In this document: in pieces, positions 11,890-22,199 of the stretch
Position numbering within the stretch: the stretch's first letter is position 1
Layout: each line of letters opens with the position of its first letter
Assembly: GCA_903851305.1 (NCBI GenBank)
Contig: CAINNX010000029.1
Span: 1-64,000 of the forward strand
DNA length: 64,000 nucleotides
DNA from: an uncultured Hyphomicrobiales bacterium
Lineage (GTDB): Bacteria; Pseudomonadota; Alphaproteobacteria; Rhizobiales; Beijerinckiaceae
Reading direction: 5' to 3'
Notes under the pieces: generated by a model
Told to the model about the DNA's origin: nothing
The model's input: only the letters and a program-made list of their open reading frames with translations
Databases searched by the model: none
Program-made: the position numbers and the translations under genes

Positions 11890-13038
11890 ATGAAACGCAA
11901 AACTGCTCTTGTCACAGTGTCCGCTGGTTTGGCCTTTGTGATTGTCGGCCTCTCCATTTTCCAGTTTGTTGCCAAGCCTCAAATTGTGAAGGGCATCATC
12001 GCAGGCATGCCGCGCCCGGTGCCAGCTGTGGCAGTGGCAGAAGCCAAGACCGAGACGTGGCAGACACGCATTGCAGCCATAGGCACATTCCGCGCGGTGC
12101 AGGGCATTGATGTTTCTCCGCAGGTTGGTGGCGTTGTGCGCAGCATCAATTTCGAATCCGGACAAGATGCGCAGAAGGGCCAGCTGCTTGTGCAGATCGA
12201 CGATTCGGTTGAGCAAGCAGATCTGAAATCAAATCTCGCGACATTGCGAAATGCTGAATTGGCTCTGGAGCGTCAGCGCCAGTTGATCACCGGAGGTTCT
12301 ACCGCAACTGCGCAGGTTGATTCTGCTTTGGCCGCGCGTGACTCGGCTGCCGCGGCTGCAGATCGCACGCGCGCGCTCATTGCGCAAAAAGCTTTGGCTG
12401 CCCCTTTCGCGGGTCGTCTGGGTCTGCGCAAGATTGATGCGGGTCAATATATTCAGCCTGGCACTTCAATTGTGACGCTGCAGCAGCTCGATCCGATCGA
12501 TGTGGATTTCCCTGTGCCTGAGCAAGACATCGCGCGCGTCGCCGTTGGCCAGCCGATTGAAATTCTTGTCGATGCATTTGAAAGCAAAACTTTTGCCGGC
12601 AAAGTCACATCGATTGATGCGCGCGTCAGCATTGAGGCCCGCACCATTCTTGTGCGCGCGCAGGTGAGCAATCCGCAGGCCGAATTGCGCCCCGGCATGT
12701 TTGCCAATGTAGCCCTTCTGGTCGGCAAGGGTGTCGATGTGGTTACGCTGCCACGCACCTCTGTCACTTATTCGCTTTACGGCGACACCGTGTATGTCGT
12801 GAAGCCGCAGCCAGTGCCAGATGGTAGTGCCCCCGCGCAAGGCGACCAGCCAATGATTGCCGAGCGCCATGTGGTGAAAACCGGCGATACACGCGGTGAT
12901 CGTGTATCCATTCTCACCGGCGTCACTGCTGGCGAGCGCGTCATTACCGAAGGTCAACTCAAGCTGCAGCCCAATGCGCGTGTGCGCATTGATGAGGCGG
13001 GTGGCCTGAAAGCCCCCGCCACATTGCAGCGCCAGTAA
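11890..13038 (+). CDS. Efflux RND transporter periplasmic adaptor (MFP) subunit
   Basis: Single N-terminal TM; GIDVSPQVGGVVRSINFESGQDAQKGQLLVQIDDS; APFAGRLGLRKIDAGQYIQPGTSIVTLQQLDPIDVDFPVPEQD. Confidence 0.93.
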   Translation: MKRKTALVTVSAGLAFVIVGLSIFQFVAKPQIVKGIIAGMPRPVPAVAVAEAKTETWQTRIAAIGTFRAVQGIDVSPQVGGVVRSINFESGQDAQKGQLLVQIDDSVEQADLKSNLATLRNAELALERQRQLITGGSTATAQVDSALAARDSAAAAADRTRALIAQKALAAPFAGRLGLRKIDAGQYIQPGTSIVTLQQLDPIDVDFPVPEQDIARVAVGQPIEILVDAFESKTFAGKVTSIDARVSIEARTILVRAQVSNPQAELRPGMFANVALLVGKGVDVVTLPRTSVTYSLYGDTVYVVKPQPVPDGSAPAQGDQPMIAERHVVKTGDTRGDRVSILTGVTAGERVITEGQLKLQPNARVRIDEAGGLKAPATLQRQ

Positions 13039-13050
13039 GGAGCGCCGCGC

Positions 13051-16000
13051 ATGACGTCGTTCACCGATCTTTTCATCCGGCGCCCGGTTCTCTCCACCGT
13101 CGTCAGTCTGCTCATTCTGCTGGTTGGTCTGCAAGCCGCGTTCAAGCTGCAAATCCGGCAATATCCGGAATTGTCACAAACGACGATCACCATCACCACG
13201 GTCTATCCCGGCGCCAATGCGGATTTGATCAAGGGGTTCATCACGGTTCCCATCGAGCAGGCGGTGGCCAGCACCGAAGGCATCGACACGCTTATTTCGA
13301 ATTCGCAGCAGAACACATCGCTGATCACACTCAATCTGCGCCTGAACGCCAACCCGGATCGCGCGGTCTCGGATGTGCTCACCAAGCTGCAGCAGGTGCG
13401 CTCCGTCCTGCCGCGCGAAGCCAATGACCCGATTGTCGTCAAGCAGACGGGCCAGGGTTATGCGCTCATGTATATGAGCTTCAATTCCAAGGTTCTCTCA
13501 GCCTCGCAGATTACCGATTACATCACCCGCGTCGTGCAGCCGCGTTTGCAAACGATTGATGGTGTCGGCAATGCGCAGATTCTGGGTGGCCAGACCTTTG
13601 CAATGCGCATCTGGCTTGATCCGGATCGTATGGCTGCGCGCGGTGTCACGCCGGTCAATGTGCGCGATGCTCTGGCCAGCAATAACTTCGTCTCCGCGGC
13701 AGGACAGATCAAAAGCGAATTCACACAGACCAGCATTAATGCGCTGACATCTCTGTCGAGCCCTCAAGCTTTTGGCGATCTTGTCGTCATTGCGCGCGGC
13801 GACAGTTTGATCCGTCTGTCCTCGATTGCTGACATTGAGCTTGGTCCACAAGCTGTTGATGCCTCGTCTGTGTTTGACGGGCTTAAAGCGGTGTTTGTAG
13901 GCGTTTATGCGACGCCCTCGGCCAATCCGCTGACCATGATTGACAAGGTGCGTGCGGCCTTCCCGGATATTCAGGCGCAATTGCCCGCCGGTATTGAGGC
14001 GGCGATTGCTTATGACGCGACAGAGTTCATCCGCTCGTCGATCTATGAAGTGGCGAAAACCCTGCTTGAAGCGGCGGTGATCGTCGTCATCGTGATCTTC
14101 CTGTTCCTTGGTAACTTCCGTTCCACGATGGTGCCGGTTGTCACGATTCCCTTGTCGCTGGTGGGTGTGATGATTGCACTCATGCTGATGGGCTATTCGA
14201 TCAATTTGCTGACGCTGTTGGCGCTGGTGCTGGCCATCGGGCTTGTGGTTGATGACGCGATTGTCGTAGTTGAAAATATCTACCGCCACATCGAAGAGGG
14301 CATGACGCCGTTTGATGCCTCTATCAAGGGCGCGCGTGAAATTGCGCTGCCTGTTATCTCCATGACGATCACACTGGCGGCTGTTTATGCGCCGATTGGT
14401 TTTGTCACGGGTATTACTGGTGCCTTGTTTCGTGAATTTGCTTTCACATTGGCGGGCGCGGTCATCGTGTCGGGCTTTGTTGCGCTGACGCTGTCACCGA
14501 TGATGTGCTCAAAGCTGCTGCGCCCACCGGCAGAAGACCACAATGAATTCGTTGCATTCCTGGACCGGCTTTTTGAAAATCTTCGTATGCGCTATGAAAG
14601 CCGTCTTAGAAAGTCGCTCGATTTCCGTGCCATGACCATGCTGGTTCTGGTGGGTGTGCTGGCACTCACCGCTGTCATGTATGCCTCGACGCCCAAAGAG
14701 CTGGCGCCGGAAGAAGATCAGGGCATTCTCTTCCTGCTGGTCAAGACGCCGCAATATGGCAATCTCGATTATCTCGAACAGTCGACGGATGCGCTCTACA
14801 AGATCCTCGATTCAATCCCTGAGAAGAGCCATGTCTTCACCATCAACGGGTCTGGTGGTGTGCGTCAGGCCTTTGTTGGTCTGTTGCTGAAGCCCTGGGA
14901 TCAGCGCAAGCGCTCGCAGAAGCAGGTTTTGCAGGAATTGCAGGGCCGCATTTCCTCCATCACCAGCGCGCAGGTTCTGGCTTTCGCACCGCCAGCGCTG
15001 CCGGGCTCGACAGGCGGGCCGCCGCTGCAATTCATCATCCGCTCGACGGGTGATTATCAATCACTCGCCACTGTGCTCGACCAGATGCAGGCTGCAGCAC
15101 GCGAAAGCGGCATGTTCATTTTCATCGATGGTGACTTGAAGTTTGACACGCCGCAGATTGAATTTTCGATTGATGCCGACAAGGCCAACCGCCTTGGTAT
15201 TAGCATGCAGGATGTCGGCAATTCGCTGTCCACGCTGCTGGGCGGCAATTACGTCAACCGCTTCAATCTTTACGGGCGCTCCTATCAGGTCATCCCGCAA
15301 GTGCCGCGCCAATATCGCGCCACAGCGGATTGGCTGACGCGCTATCAAATCCGCACAGGTACGGGTGAGCTCGTGCCGCTGGCAACGATTGCGACGGTCA
15401 ATTCAACCGTGCAGCCCAATGCTCTGACGTCGTTCCAGCAGCTCAATTCGGCAACATTGTCGGGCGTGCCCTTTCCGGGGCGCACATTGGGTGAGGCCAT
15501 CGATTTCCTGACCGAGAAATCAAAAGAGGTCTTCCCAGAAGGCTATACTTACGATTTCAACGGTGATGCCCGCCAATATGTGCAAGAAGGCTCGGCACTC
15601 ACGGTGACCTTCATCTTCGCGCTGATCGTCATCTTCTTGGTGCTGGCCGCGCAGTTTGAAAGCTTCCGCGATCCGCTGATCATTCTGATTGCGCTGCCGA
15701 CCTCGATTTTCGGCGCGCTGCTGCCACTCAATCTGATGGGCATTGTCGGCGCGGCGTCTATCAACATCTACACGCAGATCGGATTGGTGACGCTGATCGG
15801 TCTCATCACCAAGCACGGCATTCTGATGGTGGAATTTGCCAACAAGCTGCAAGTCGAACAGGGCTATGGGCGCCGTGAGGCGATTGAACATGCCGCTGGC
15901 GTGCGTCTGCGCCCGATCCTGATGACCACCGCCGCCATGGTGGTGGGCATGGTCCCGCTGATCCTGGCGTCCGGTGCGGGCGCGCGCAGCCGCTTCGACA

Positions 16001-16170
16001 TCGGCCTCGTCATTGCCATGGGCATGGCGGTTGGAACGCTGTTCACACTGTTTATCACGCCGGCTGTCTATACGTTCATTGCCCGAGACCACGGCCATGA
16101 TCGGGAGAAAGAGGCGGGCAAGGCCCCCTCGGCTGCCCCCGATCTGGCAGCGCCCAAGGCGGTCGACTAG
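13051..16170 (+). CDS. Efflux RND transporter permease (HAE1/AcrB-like)
   Basis: 1039 aa; MTSFTDLFIRRPVLSTVVSLLILLVGLQA, YPELSQTTITITTVYPGA, AIGLVVDDAIVVVENIYRHIEEG, GLITKHGILMVEFAN. Confidence 0.95.
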   Translation: MTSFTDLFIRRPVLSTVVSLLILLVGLQAAFKLQIRQYPELSQTTITITTVYPGANADLIKGFITVPIEQAVASTEGIDTLISNSQQNTSLITLNLRLNANPDRAVSDVLTKLQQVRSVLPREANDPIVVKQTGQGYALMYMSFNSKVLSASQITDYITRVVQPRLQTIDGVGNAQILGGQTFAMRIWLDPDRMAARGVTPVNVRDALASNNFVSAAGQIKSEFTQTSINALTSLSSPQAFGDLVVIARGDSLIRLSSIADIELGPQAVDASSVFDGLKAVFVGVYATPSANPLTMIDKVRAAFPDIQAQLPAGIEAAIAYDATEFIRSSIYEVAKTLLEAAVIVVIVIFLFLGNFRSTMVPVVTIPLSLVGVMIALMLMGYSINLLTLLALVLAIGLVVDDAIVVVENIYRHIEEGMTPFDASIKGAREIALPVISMTITLAAVYAPIGFVTGITGALFREFAFTLAGAVIVSGFVALTLSPMMCSKLLRPPAEDHNEFVAFLDRLFENLRMRYESRLRKSLDFRAMTMLVLVGVLALTAVMYASTPKELAPEEDQGILFLLVKTPQYGNLDYLEQSTDALYKILDSIPEKSHVFTINGSGGVRQAFVGLLLKPWDQRKRSQKQVLQELQGRISSITSAQVLAFAPPALPGSTGGPPLQFIIRSTGDYQSLATVLDQMQAAARESGMFIFIDGDLKFDTPQIEFSIDADKANRLGISMQDVGNSLSTLLGGNYVNRFNLYGRSYQVIPQVPRQYRATADWLTRYQIRTGTGELVPLATIATVNSTVQPNALTSFQQLNSATLSGVPFPGRTLGEAIDFLTEKSKEVFPEGYTYDFNGDARQYVQEGSALTVTFIFALIVIFLVLAAQFESFRDPLIILIALPTSIFGALLPLNLMGIVGAASINIYTQIGLVTLIGLITKHGILMVEFANKLQVEQGYGRREAIEHAAGVRLRPILMTTAAMVVGMVPLILASGAGARSRFDIGLVIAMGMAVGTLFTLFITPAVYTFIARDHGHDREKEAGKAPSAAPDLAAPKAVD

Positions 16171-16193
16171 GCCGGAAGGATTGGATTTTTGAG

Positions 16194-16227
16194 CTGGGCC
16201 GGGTTAAACCCCGGCCCGGTTTCGTTT
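16194..16227 (+). terminator. Rho-independent terminator-like hairpin after RND permease
   Basis: GGGCCGGG-ttaaac-CCCGGCCC followed by ggtttcgttt. Confidence 0.6.
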
Positions 16228-16263
16228 GTGGCGCCCGCGCGCCGATAGACCTTGAAAGCACCC

Positions 16264-17844
16264 ATGGCCCAGCCTGATCCCGTCAGTCGGCGGCGCACCT
16301 TCGCGATCATCTCGCATCCGGACGCCGGTAAGACCACGCTCACCGAAAAACTCCTGCTGTTTGGCGGCGCCATTCAGCTGGCGGGCGAAGTGCGCGCCAA
16401 GGCCAATCGGCGCCAGACGCGTTCCGACTGGATGGGCATTGAGCGCGAGCGCGGCATTTCTGTTGTTACTTCGGTGATGACGTTTGAATATGCGGGCAAT
16501 GTCTTCAACCTGCTCGACACGCCGGGGCATGAAGACTTCTCTGAAGATACCTATCGCACACTGACCGCGGTCGATTCCGCCATCATGGTGATTGATGCGG
16601 CCAAAGGCATTGAAGCGCGCACGCGCAAATTGTTTGAAGTCTGCCGCTTGCGTGACATTCCGATTGTGACCTTCATCAACAAGATGGATCGTGAAACGCG
16701 CGACCCCTATGATCTGCTGGATGAGATCGAAAAGACACTGGCGCTTGATTGTGCACCCGTCACCTGGCCGATTGGTCGTGGCCGCGATTTCAAAGGCACG
16801 TATGACTTGCGCAAATCGCAGATTCGCGTCCTTGACAGCGAAGATGGCCCGCGTGCTGTCAATGGTCCAAGCGATCCCTCGATTGCCGCGCTCTTGCCCG
16901 AGCATGAGCGGGCAGCCTTTGTCGAAGAATTATCGCTCGCCACGGAAGCGCTGAAACCCTTTGATAAGAAGGCTTTTCTGGAAGGCCATCTGACGCCCGT
17001 TTATTGGGGCTCGGCCTTGCGCACCTTTGGCGTGCAAGATCTGATTGATGGTCTGGGTGAATTTGCGCCACCTCCCCGCGCACTGGATGCAGCCACCCGC
17101 AAGGTCGAACCGCGCGAGGCCAAGATGAGCGGCTTCGTGTTCAAGATCCAGGCGAATATGGATCCCAATCACCGTGACCGTATCGCTTTCATGCGCGTGT
17201 GTTCGGGCAAGCTGACGCGTGGCATGAAGGCCAAGCTTGTGCGCACCGGCAAGCCGATGGCGCTCAATGCGCCGCAGTTCTTTTTCGCTCAAGAGCGCGC
17301 GATTGCTGATGAGGCCTATGCGGGCGATGTGGTGGGTATTCCCAATCACGGCACTCTGCGCATTGGCGACACGCTGACCGAGGGCGAGGATATTGTGTTT
17401 CGCGGCGTGCCCAGTTTCGCGCCCGAAATTCTGCGCCGCGTGAAGCTCGGCGATGCCATGAAAGCCAAAAAGCTGCGCGAGGCCTTGCAGCAAATGGCCG
17501 AAGAGGGCGTCGTGCAGGTATTCGTGCCAACCGATGGCTCGGGCGCCATTGTGGGCGTCGTGGGGGCCTTGCAGCTTGATGTGCTGTCGGAGCGCCTGCA
17601 GGCTGAATACGGCCTGCCCGTGTCGTTCGAGCCCTCCCGCTTCGAGCTGTGCCGCTGGGTGACAGCTGAAGATAGCGGTGAGCTGGACAAATTCCGCCGG
17701 GCGTTCTCGTCTTCCATTGCCGAGGATCTTGACGGCGCGCCGGTCTTTCTGGCGCCCTCCGCGTGGTCCTTGCGCTATGAAGAGGAAAAGTGGCCGACGA
17801 TCACTTTTTCCGACATTAAGGATTACCAGAAACAGGCTGCCTGA
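16264..17844 (+). CDS. prfC: Peptide chain release factor 3
   Basis: FAIISHPDAGKTTLTEKLLLFGGAIQLAGEVRA, SDWMGIERERGISVVTSVMTFEY, DTPGHEDFSEDTYRTLTAVDSAIMVID; internal ATG preferred over TTG at 16252. Confidence 0.95.
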   Translation: MAQPDPVSRRRTFAIISHPDAGKTTLTEKLLLFGGAIQLAGEVRAKANRRQTRSDWMGIERERGISVVTSVMTFEYAGNVFNLLDTPGHEDFSEDTYRTLTAVDSAIMVIDAAKGIEARTRKLFEVCRLRDIPIVTFINKMDRETRDPYDLLDEIEKTLALDCAPVTWPIGRGRDFKGTYDLRKSQIRVLDSEDGPRAVNGPSDPSIAALLPEHERAAFVEELSLATEALKPFDKKAFLEGHLTPVYWGSALRTFGVQDLIDGLGEFAPPPRALDAATRKVEPREAKMSGFVFKIQANMDPNHRDRIAFMRVCSGKLTRGMKAKLVRTGKPMALNAPQFFFAQERAIADEAYAGDVVGIPNHGTLRIGDTLTEGEDIVFRGVPSFAPEILRRVKLGDAMKAKKLREALQQMAEEGVVQVFVPTDGSGAIVGVVGALQLDVLSERLQAEYGLPVSFEPSRFELCRWVTAEDSGELDKFRRAFSSSIAEDLDGAPVFLAPSAWSLRYEEEKWPTITFSDIKDYQKQAA

Positions 17845-17900
17845 GGCGGCGGGATCTATGCTATAGACGCTTCGCATTTGAAAGATGAGGCGACGGACCT

Positions 17901-19310
17901 ATGGCGACCATTTTGCCGATCATTATGTGCGGGGGCTCCGGCACCCGCATGTGGCCGGAATCACGCGAGAGCTTTCCCAAGCAATTCCTGCAGCTGACTG
18001 GGCCCCTGTCGACCTTCCAGACGACCGCCGCCATGCTGGCGGGAGCCCCGCAATTTGCCCGCCCCATCGTCATCACCAATACGGATTACCGCTTTCTCGT
18101 CGCTGAACAGCTGGCGCAGGTGAAGGTCGATGCCGAGATCGTGCTGGAGCCTGTGCGCCGCGATTCAGGGCCGGCTGTCGCCGCCGCCGCCGAGATCGCC
18201 TTTCAGCGTGATCCTGAAGCCATCGTCATCATCATGGCGGCTGACCATGTCGTGCGTGATCGCGATGGGCTTGTGGCATTATGCGTCAAGGCCGCCGAAG
18301 TGGCAGGCCAAGGGCGCATTGTGACGCTCGGCATCAAGCCGACGCATCCTGAAACCGGTTATGGCTATATCCAGCCCGGTGACCTGATTGCTGGCGATGT
18401 GCGCAAGCTCGCAGCTTTCGTGGAAAAGCCTGATGCCAAGACGGCGCAGAGCTATCTCGACAAGGGGTATTTGTGGAACTCCGGCAATTTCATTTTCTCT
18501 GCTGCGACCATGCGCGAGGAAGTTGCCCGTTTTGAGCCGGCCATGGGCGAGGCTTGCGCGGCGGCGGTTGAAAAAGCCAAGCGCGATTTGCAATTTCTCG
18601 TCCTTGATCGAGCGTCCTTTGAAACAGCGACCAAGAAGTCGATCGATTACGCCGTGATGGAGCGCACCGACAAAGCCGCTGTCATCCCAGCTGATATTGG
18701 TTGGTCGGACATAGGCACATGGTCGGCAGTGCGCGATCTCAGCGTGCAGGATGCAGATGGCAATGCGCTGACAGGCGAATCCTTTGTACTGGATGGCAAA
18801 AACAATCTCGTGCGCTCGGATGGGTTGCTGACCACGGTTGTGGGACTCGACAACATCATTGTTGTAGCCACGCAAGATGCTGTGCTGGTGGCCCACGCAG
18901 ATGCAGCTGCACGGGTGAAAGATCTCGTTGAGCAGCTGAAACAGCAAAAGCGCCCCGAGGCGCAAGAGCACAAGCGCGTCTATCGTCCTTGGGGCTATTA
19001 TCAGTCTGTTGATAGTGGCGCGCGGTATCAGGTGAAGCGCATCGTCGTGAAGCCGGATGGTCGCTTGTCGCTGCAAAAGCATCACCACCGCGCCGAACAT
19101 TGGATTGTGGTCAAGGGCACTGCCGAAGTGACAGTCGATGATGCTGTGCGTCAGGTGCATGAGAACGAGTCGATCTATCTGCCTATCGGCTGCACGCACC
19201 GTCTCGTCAATCCGGGTAAGATCAATCTTGAATTGATTGAAGTGCAGACCGGTTCTTATCTGGGTGAAGATGACATCATTCGTATGGAAGATGTTTACAA
19301 TCGCAGCTGA
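17901..19310 (+). CDS. Mannose-1-phosphate guanylyltransferase/mannose-6-phosphate isomerase
   Basis: ILPIIMCGGSGTRMWPESRESFPKQFLQL; C-terminal cupin RPWGYYQSVDSGARYQVKRIVVKPDGRLSLQKHHHRAEHWIVVKGTA. Confidence 0.95.
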   Translation: MATILPIIMCGGSGTRMWPESRESFPKQFLQLTGPLSTFQTTAAMLAGAPQFARPIVITNTDYRFLVAEQLAQVKVDAEIVLEPVRRDSGPAVAAAAEIAFQRDPEAIVIIMAADHVVRDRDGLVALCVKAAEVAGQGRIVTLGIKPTHPETGYGYIQPGDLIAGDVRKLAAFVEKPDAKTAQSYLDKGYLWNSGNFIFSAATMREEVARFEPAMGEACAAAVEKAKRDLQFLVLDRASFETATKKSIDYAVMERTDKAAVIPADIGWSDIGTWSAVRDLSVQDADGNALTGESFVLDGKNNLVRSDGLLTTVVGLDNIIVVATQDAVLVAHADAAARVKDLVEQLKQQKRPEAQEHKRVYRPWGYYQSVDSGARYQVKRIVVKPDGRLSLQKHHHRAEHWIVVKGTAEVTVDDAVRQVHENESIYLPIGCTHRLVNPGKINLELIEVQTGSYLGEDDIIRMEDVYNRS

Positions 19311-19350
19311 GCAAAATCTTTCTGTGCGAGGCACCTTCATCAGGGGGTCC

Positions 19351-20004
19351 ATGCCAAGGCGCATGGCGTATTTTGTGCTGATAGGCCTTGGCGTGTTGTC
19401 ATGGGCATTGCCCACAAGAACATGGGCACAATCGCAGGCCTTTGACTTTTACGTCTTCGCCTTGTCGTGGTCGCCGGGTTTTTGTGCGCTCGAAGGCGAG
19501 GCAAAGGGGCGCACGCAATGCGCGCCCGGCGCGCGCGCCAGCTTTGTCGTGCATGGCCTTTGGCCGCAGGCTGGCTCTGACGCCGCCATTGATTGTCCAG
19601 CTGGCCAGCGCCCGATCCCGCGAGCGGTGCTCGATGCAGCGCGTGATCTGTTTCCTGAAGAAGGTCTGGCGCGTTATCAATGGCGCAAACATGGCGGGTG
19701 CAGCGGGCTTGCCCCATCGGCTTGGTTTGAAGATGTCCGGCGTGCGCGGGCCGTGGTTTCGTCCCCGCCGGATTTGACGGCGCTGCGTCAGGACATGCGT
19801 CTCGAGCCGGACGATATTTTACGAAAGTTTCGTGATATCAATCTGCGCCTGCGCGCAGGCATGGCGGCTGTATCTTGTCCGCGCGACGTGTTTCAGGAAA
19901 TACGCATCTGCATGAGCGCTGACCTGCGTGATTTTGTGCCCTGTCCGCAAGTCGTTCGACAATCCTGTCGTGCGAAATCTGTTCTTGTGAAAGCCCCGAG
20001 ATGA
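19351..20004 (+). CDS. Ribonuclease T2 family protein, secreted
   Basis: Signal peptide; FALSWSPGFC, FVVHGLWPQ (CAS I-like), QWRKHGGCSG (CAS II-like). Confidence 0.88.
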   Translation: MPRRMAYFVLIGLGVLSWALPTRTWAQSQAFDFYVFALSWSPGFCALEGEAKGRTQCAPGARASFVVHGLWPQAGSDAAIDCPAGQRPIPRAVLDAARDLFPEEGLARYQWRKHGGCSGLAPSAWFEDVRRARAVVSSPPDLTALRQDMRLEPDDILRKFRDINLRLRAGMAAVSCPRDVFQEIRICMSADLRDFVPCPQVVRQSCRAKSVLVKAPR

Positions 20005-20846
20005 ATTACCGCCACGCCTATCATGCGGGCAATTTTGCCGATGTGTTCAAACATGCGCTGCTGGCGTTGATGATTGATTATCTGAAGCGCAAAGAAACAG
20101 GCTTTCGCTATATCGACACCCATGCCGGTCCCGGCTTTTATGATTTGGCAGGTAGCGAGGCGGCGCGCGCCGGCGAATGGGTTGACGGCATCGGGCGCAT
20201 CGCGAAAGAAAATTTCACCCCGCAGATTGCCGAGATTCTGGCGCCATATCTGGGTGCGCTCGGCCCCAACGCCACACGTTACTATATGGGTTCGCCCGCT
20301 CTCGCACAGTCGCTTTTGCGCAAGCAGGACCGTCTCACTTGCTGCGAATTGCACCCCGATGATTTCCGCGCATTGGAGCGCAATATGGGGCGCGACAATC
20401 GCATGCGCCTGCTCAATGAAGATGGCTATCGGGCGCTCAAAGGTCTGGTGCCGCCCACCGAGCGGCGCGGGCTTGTGCTGATTGATCCGCCCTTTGAAGA
20501 GCGCGATGAATTTGAAGTCATGGAAGAGGCGCTGGCCAAGGCTTGGCGCAAATGGCCGACCGGTATTTTTGCGCTCTGGTATCCGGTGAAAGATTTGCGG
20601 GCCGTATCGCAATTTGTGGCGCGGCTGAAAGCGCGTGACATCCCGCGCATTCTGCGGCTTGAATTGATGGTTGAGCCGATCCGCACACAAGGGCCGCTCT
20701 CGGCCACGGGGCTAGTTGTGGTCAATCCGCCCTACATGCTGGAACAGCAGGCGCGCCAGCTTTTGCCCGTTTTGGCCAAAGTGCTGGCGCGTGGACCCGG
20801 TGCGACATCCTGGGTGGAGCAGGTGACTGGCGAAGCGCTTGCCTGA
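20001..20846 (+). CDS. rlmJ: 23S rRNA (adenine(2030)-N(6))-methyltransferase
   Basis: MNYRHAYHAGNFADVFKHALLALMIDYLKRKE, YIDTHAGPGFYDL, GLVLIDPPFE. Confidence 0.95.
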   Translation: MNYRHAYHAGNFADVFKHALLALMIDYLKRKETGFRYIDTHAGPGFYDLAGSEAARAGEWVDGIGRIAKENFTPQIAEILAPYLGALGPNATRYYMGSPALAQSLLRKQDRLTCCELHPDDFRALERNMGRDNRMRLLNEDGYRALKGLVPPTERRGLVLIDPPFEERDEFEVMEEALAKAWRKWPTGIFALWYPVKDLRAVSQFVARLKARDIPRILRLELMVEPIRTQGPLSATGLVVVNPPYMLEQQARQLLPVLAKVLARGPGATSWVEQVTGEALA

Positions 20847-20895
20847 GCGACGGCTGGTTGCGATAAGAACAACAAAGATTTTGGGAGGAATGACA

Positions 20896-21492
20896 ATGAA
20901 ACTACGTTATGGCGCTGCATCACCCTTCGCGCGCAAATGCGCATTGGCCGCTCATGTCTTGGGGCTGGCTGATCGCGTGATGTTGGTCGACAACACCAAT
21001 GATCCGGGCGATGCCATTCGCTCGCGCAATCCGTTGAACAAGATTCCCATGTTGCTGACAGATGACGGCATGGCGGTATTCGATAGCCCGGTCATTCTGG
21101 AATATCTCGATCATGTGGCGGGTGGCGGCAAAATTTTGCCCAAGGATGCTGCGCCCCGTTTCCGCGCACTGATACAGCAAGCGTTGGCTGATGGTCTGAT
21201 GGATGCAGCTGTTCTGGTCATGTATGAAGGCCGCTTCCGTGAGCCCGAGCAACATTCCGATAAGTGGGTCGCGATGCAGCAGGGCAAAGTCGATAAGGCT
21301 TTGGCCGCACTTGAGGCTGATGTGCCCGGTGACGAGGTCAGCGTCGGCACCATCACAATCGCTTGCGCCCTTGGCTATCTCGACTTCCGCTTCAAGGGCG
21401 AATGGCGTGTCAAGCATCCCAAACTTGCCGCCTGGATGGATGGCTTCCGCGCTCGCGTGCCGGGTTTTGACAAGACGCAGCCCTCCGGCTGA
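20896..21492 (+). CDS. Glutathione S-transferase family protein
   Basis: MKLRYGAASPFARKCALAAHVLGL, NPLNKIPMLLTDDGMAVFDSPVILEYLD; RBS-like ggagg before ATG 20896. Confidence 0.88.
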   Translation: MKLRYGAASPFARKCALAAHVLGLADRVMLVDNTNDPGDAIRSRNPLNKIPMLLTDDGMAVFDSPVILEYLDHVAGGGKILPKDAAPRFRALIQQALADGLMDAAVLVMYEGRFREPEQHSDKWVAMQQGKVDKALAALEADVPGDEVSVGTITIACALGYLDFRFKGEWRVKHPKLAAWMDGFRARVPGFDKTQPSG

Positions 21493-21511
21493 GTTTTGAT
21501 CGGTATCAAAC

Positions 21512-21544
21512 AAAAAGCCCGGCGGGATGACCGCCGGGCTTTCT
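21512..21544. terminator. Bidirectional intrinsic terminator between convergent gst and omp genes
   Basis: aaaaagcccggcgg-gatga-ccgccgggctttctt. Confidence 0.9.
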
Positions 21545-21566
21545 TGATGTGGTCGTCTGGTGACGA

Positions 21567-22199
21567 TTAGAACTTGTAGTTCACGCCCGAACGGATGGCG
21601 CTGGTGTTGGAACCAGCGGTCGTTACAGCCGTCAGATTGTAGTTCTTGTCGCTGAGGTGGCTGTAGAGATATTCAGCCTTGGCCGACACGTTGTTGGTGA
21701 AGGCATATTCAATGCCAGCGCCTGCAGCATAGCCATTTTCCCACTCGGAGCCCGAGCCCGCAGCAGTCGTGACCTTGTTGTTGCCACCGGCGTAACCGGC
21801 TGTGCCGTACACGAGGGCGCGGTCAACTGCGACACCGGCGCGTGCACGCACTGTGCCGAACGAAGTGATCTTGGCTGAATTGGTGCCAGTGGAGCCGTCG
21901 ATGTTGGTCTTGGCGAAGTCGCCTTCAACGCCGACGACGAAATTGTCGATCTGCTGGTTGTAACCAGCCGTGCCGCCGACTGAATAGCCTTTGATGTCGC
22001 CAACAGCTGACTTGGCCGAAGCTGATTCCTTGCCGAAACCATAGCCGGCGTTCAGGCCAGCGTAAGCGCCGGTCCAGTTAAAAGACTTATAGGCGGGCGC
22101 CGGGGCGGCAGCAGCGGTGCGGCGTGGCAGGTCAGCAGCCATGGCGGTGCCAGCGAGAGCGGTGGCGACAACAGCGCCTGCGAAAATCGACTTGAACAT
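21567..22199 (-). CDS. Outer-membrane beta-barrel protein (Omp25/Omp31-like)
   Basis: MFKSIFAGAVVATALAGTAMAADLPRRT...FNWTGAYAGLNAGYGFG...GVEGDF...AKAEYLYSHLSDKNY...VRSGVNYKF-type C-terminus (SAIRSGVNYKF). Confidence 0.93.
   Translation of the reverse strand: MFKSIFAGAVVATALAGTAMAADLPRRTAAAAPAPAYKSFNWTGAYAGLNAGYGFGKESASAKSAVGDIKGYSVGGTAGYNQQIDNFVVGVEGDFAKTNIDGSTGTNSAKITSFGTVRARAGVAVDRALVYGTAGYAGGNNKVTTAAGSGSEWENGYAAGAGIEYAFTNNVSAKAEYLYSHLSDKNYNLTAVTTAGSNTSAIRSGVNYKF

Noticed and set aside
11452-12216. 254-aa minus-strand ORF spanning the intergenic gap and the RND adaptor start
   Set aside because: Overlaps the signal/TM coding part of the adaptor, has no recognisable domain and is not needed to explain the region.
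18279-19415. 378-aa minus-strand ORF inside manC
   Set aside because: Antisense shadow of a clear GMP/PMI enzyme.
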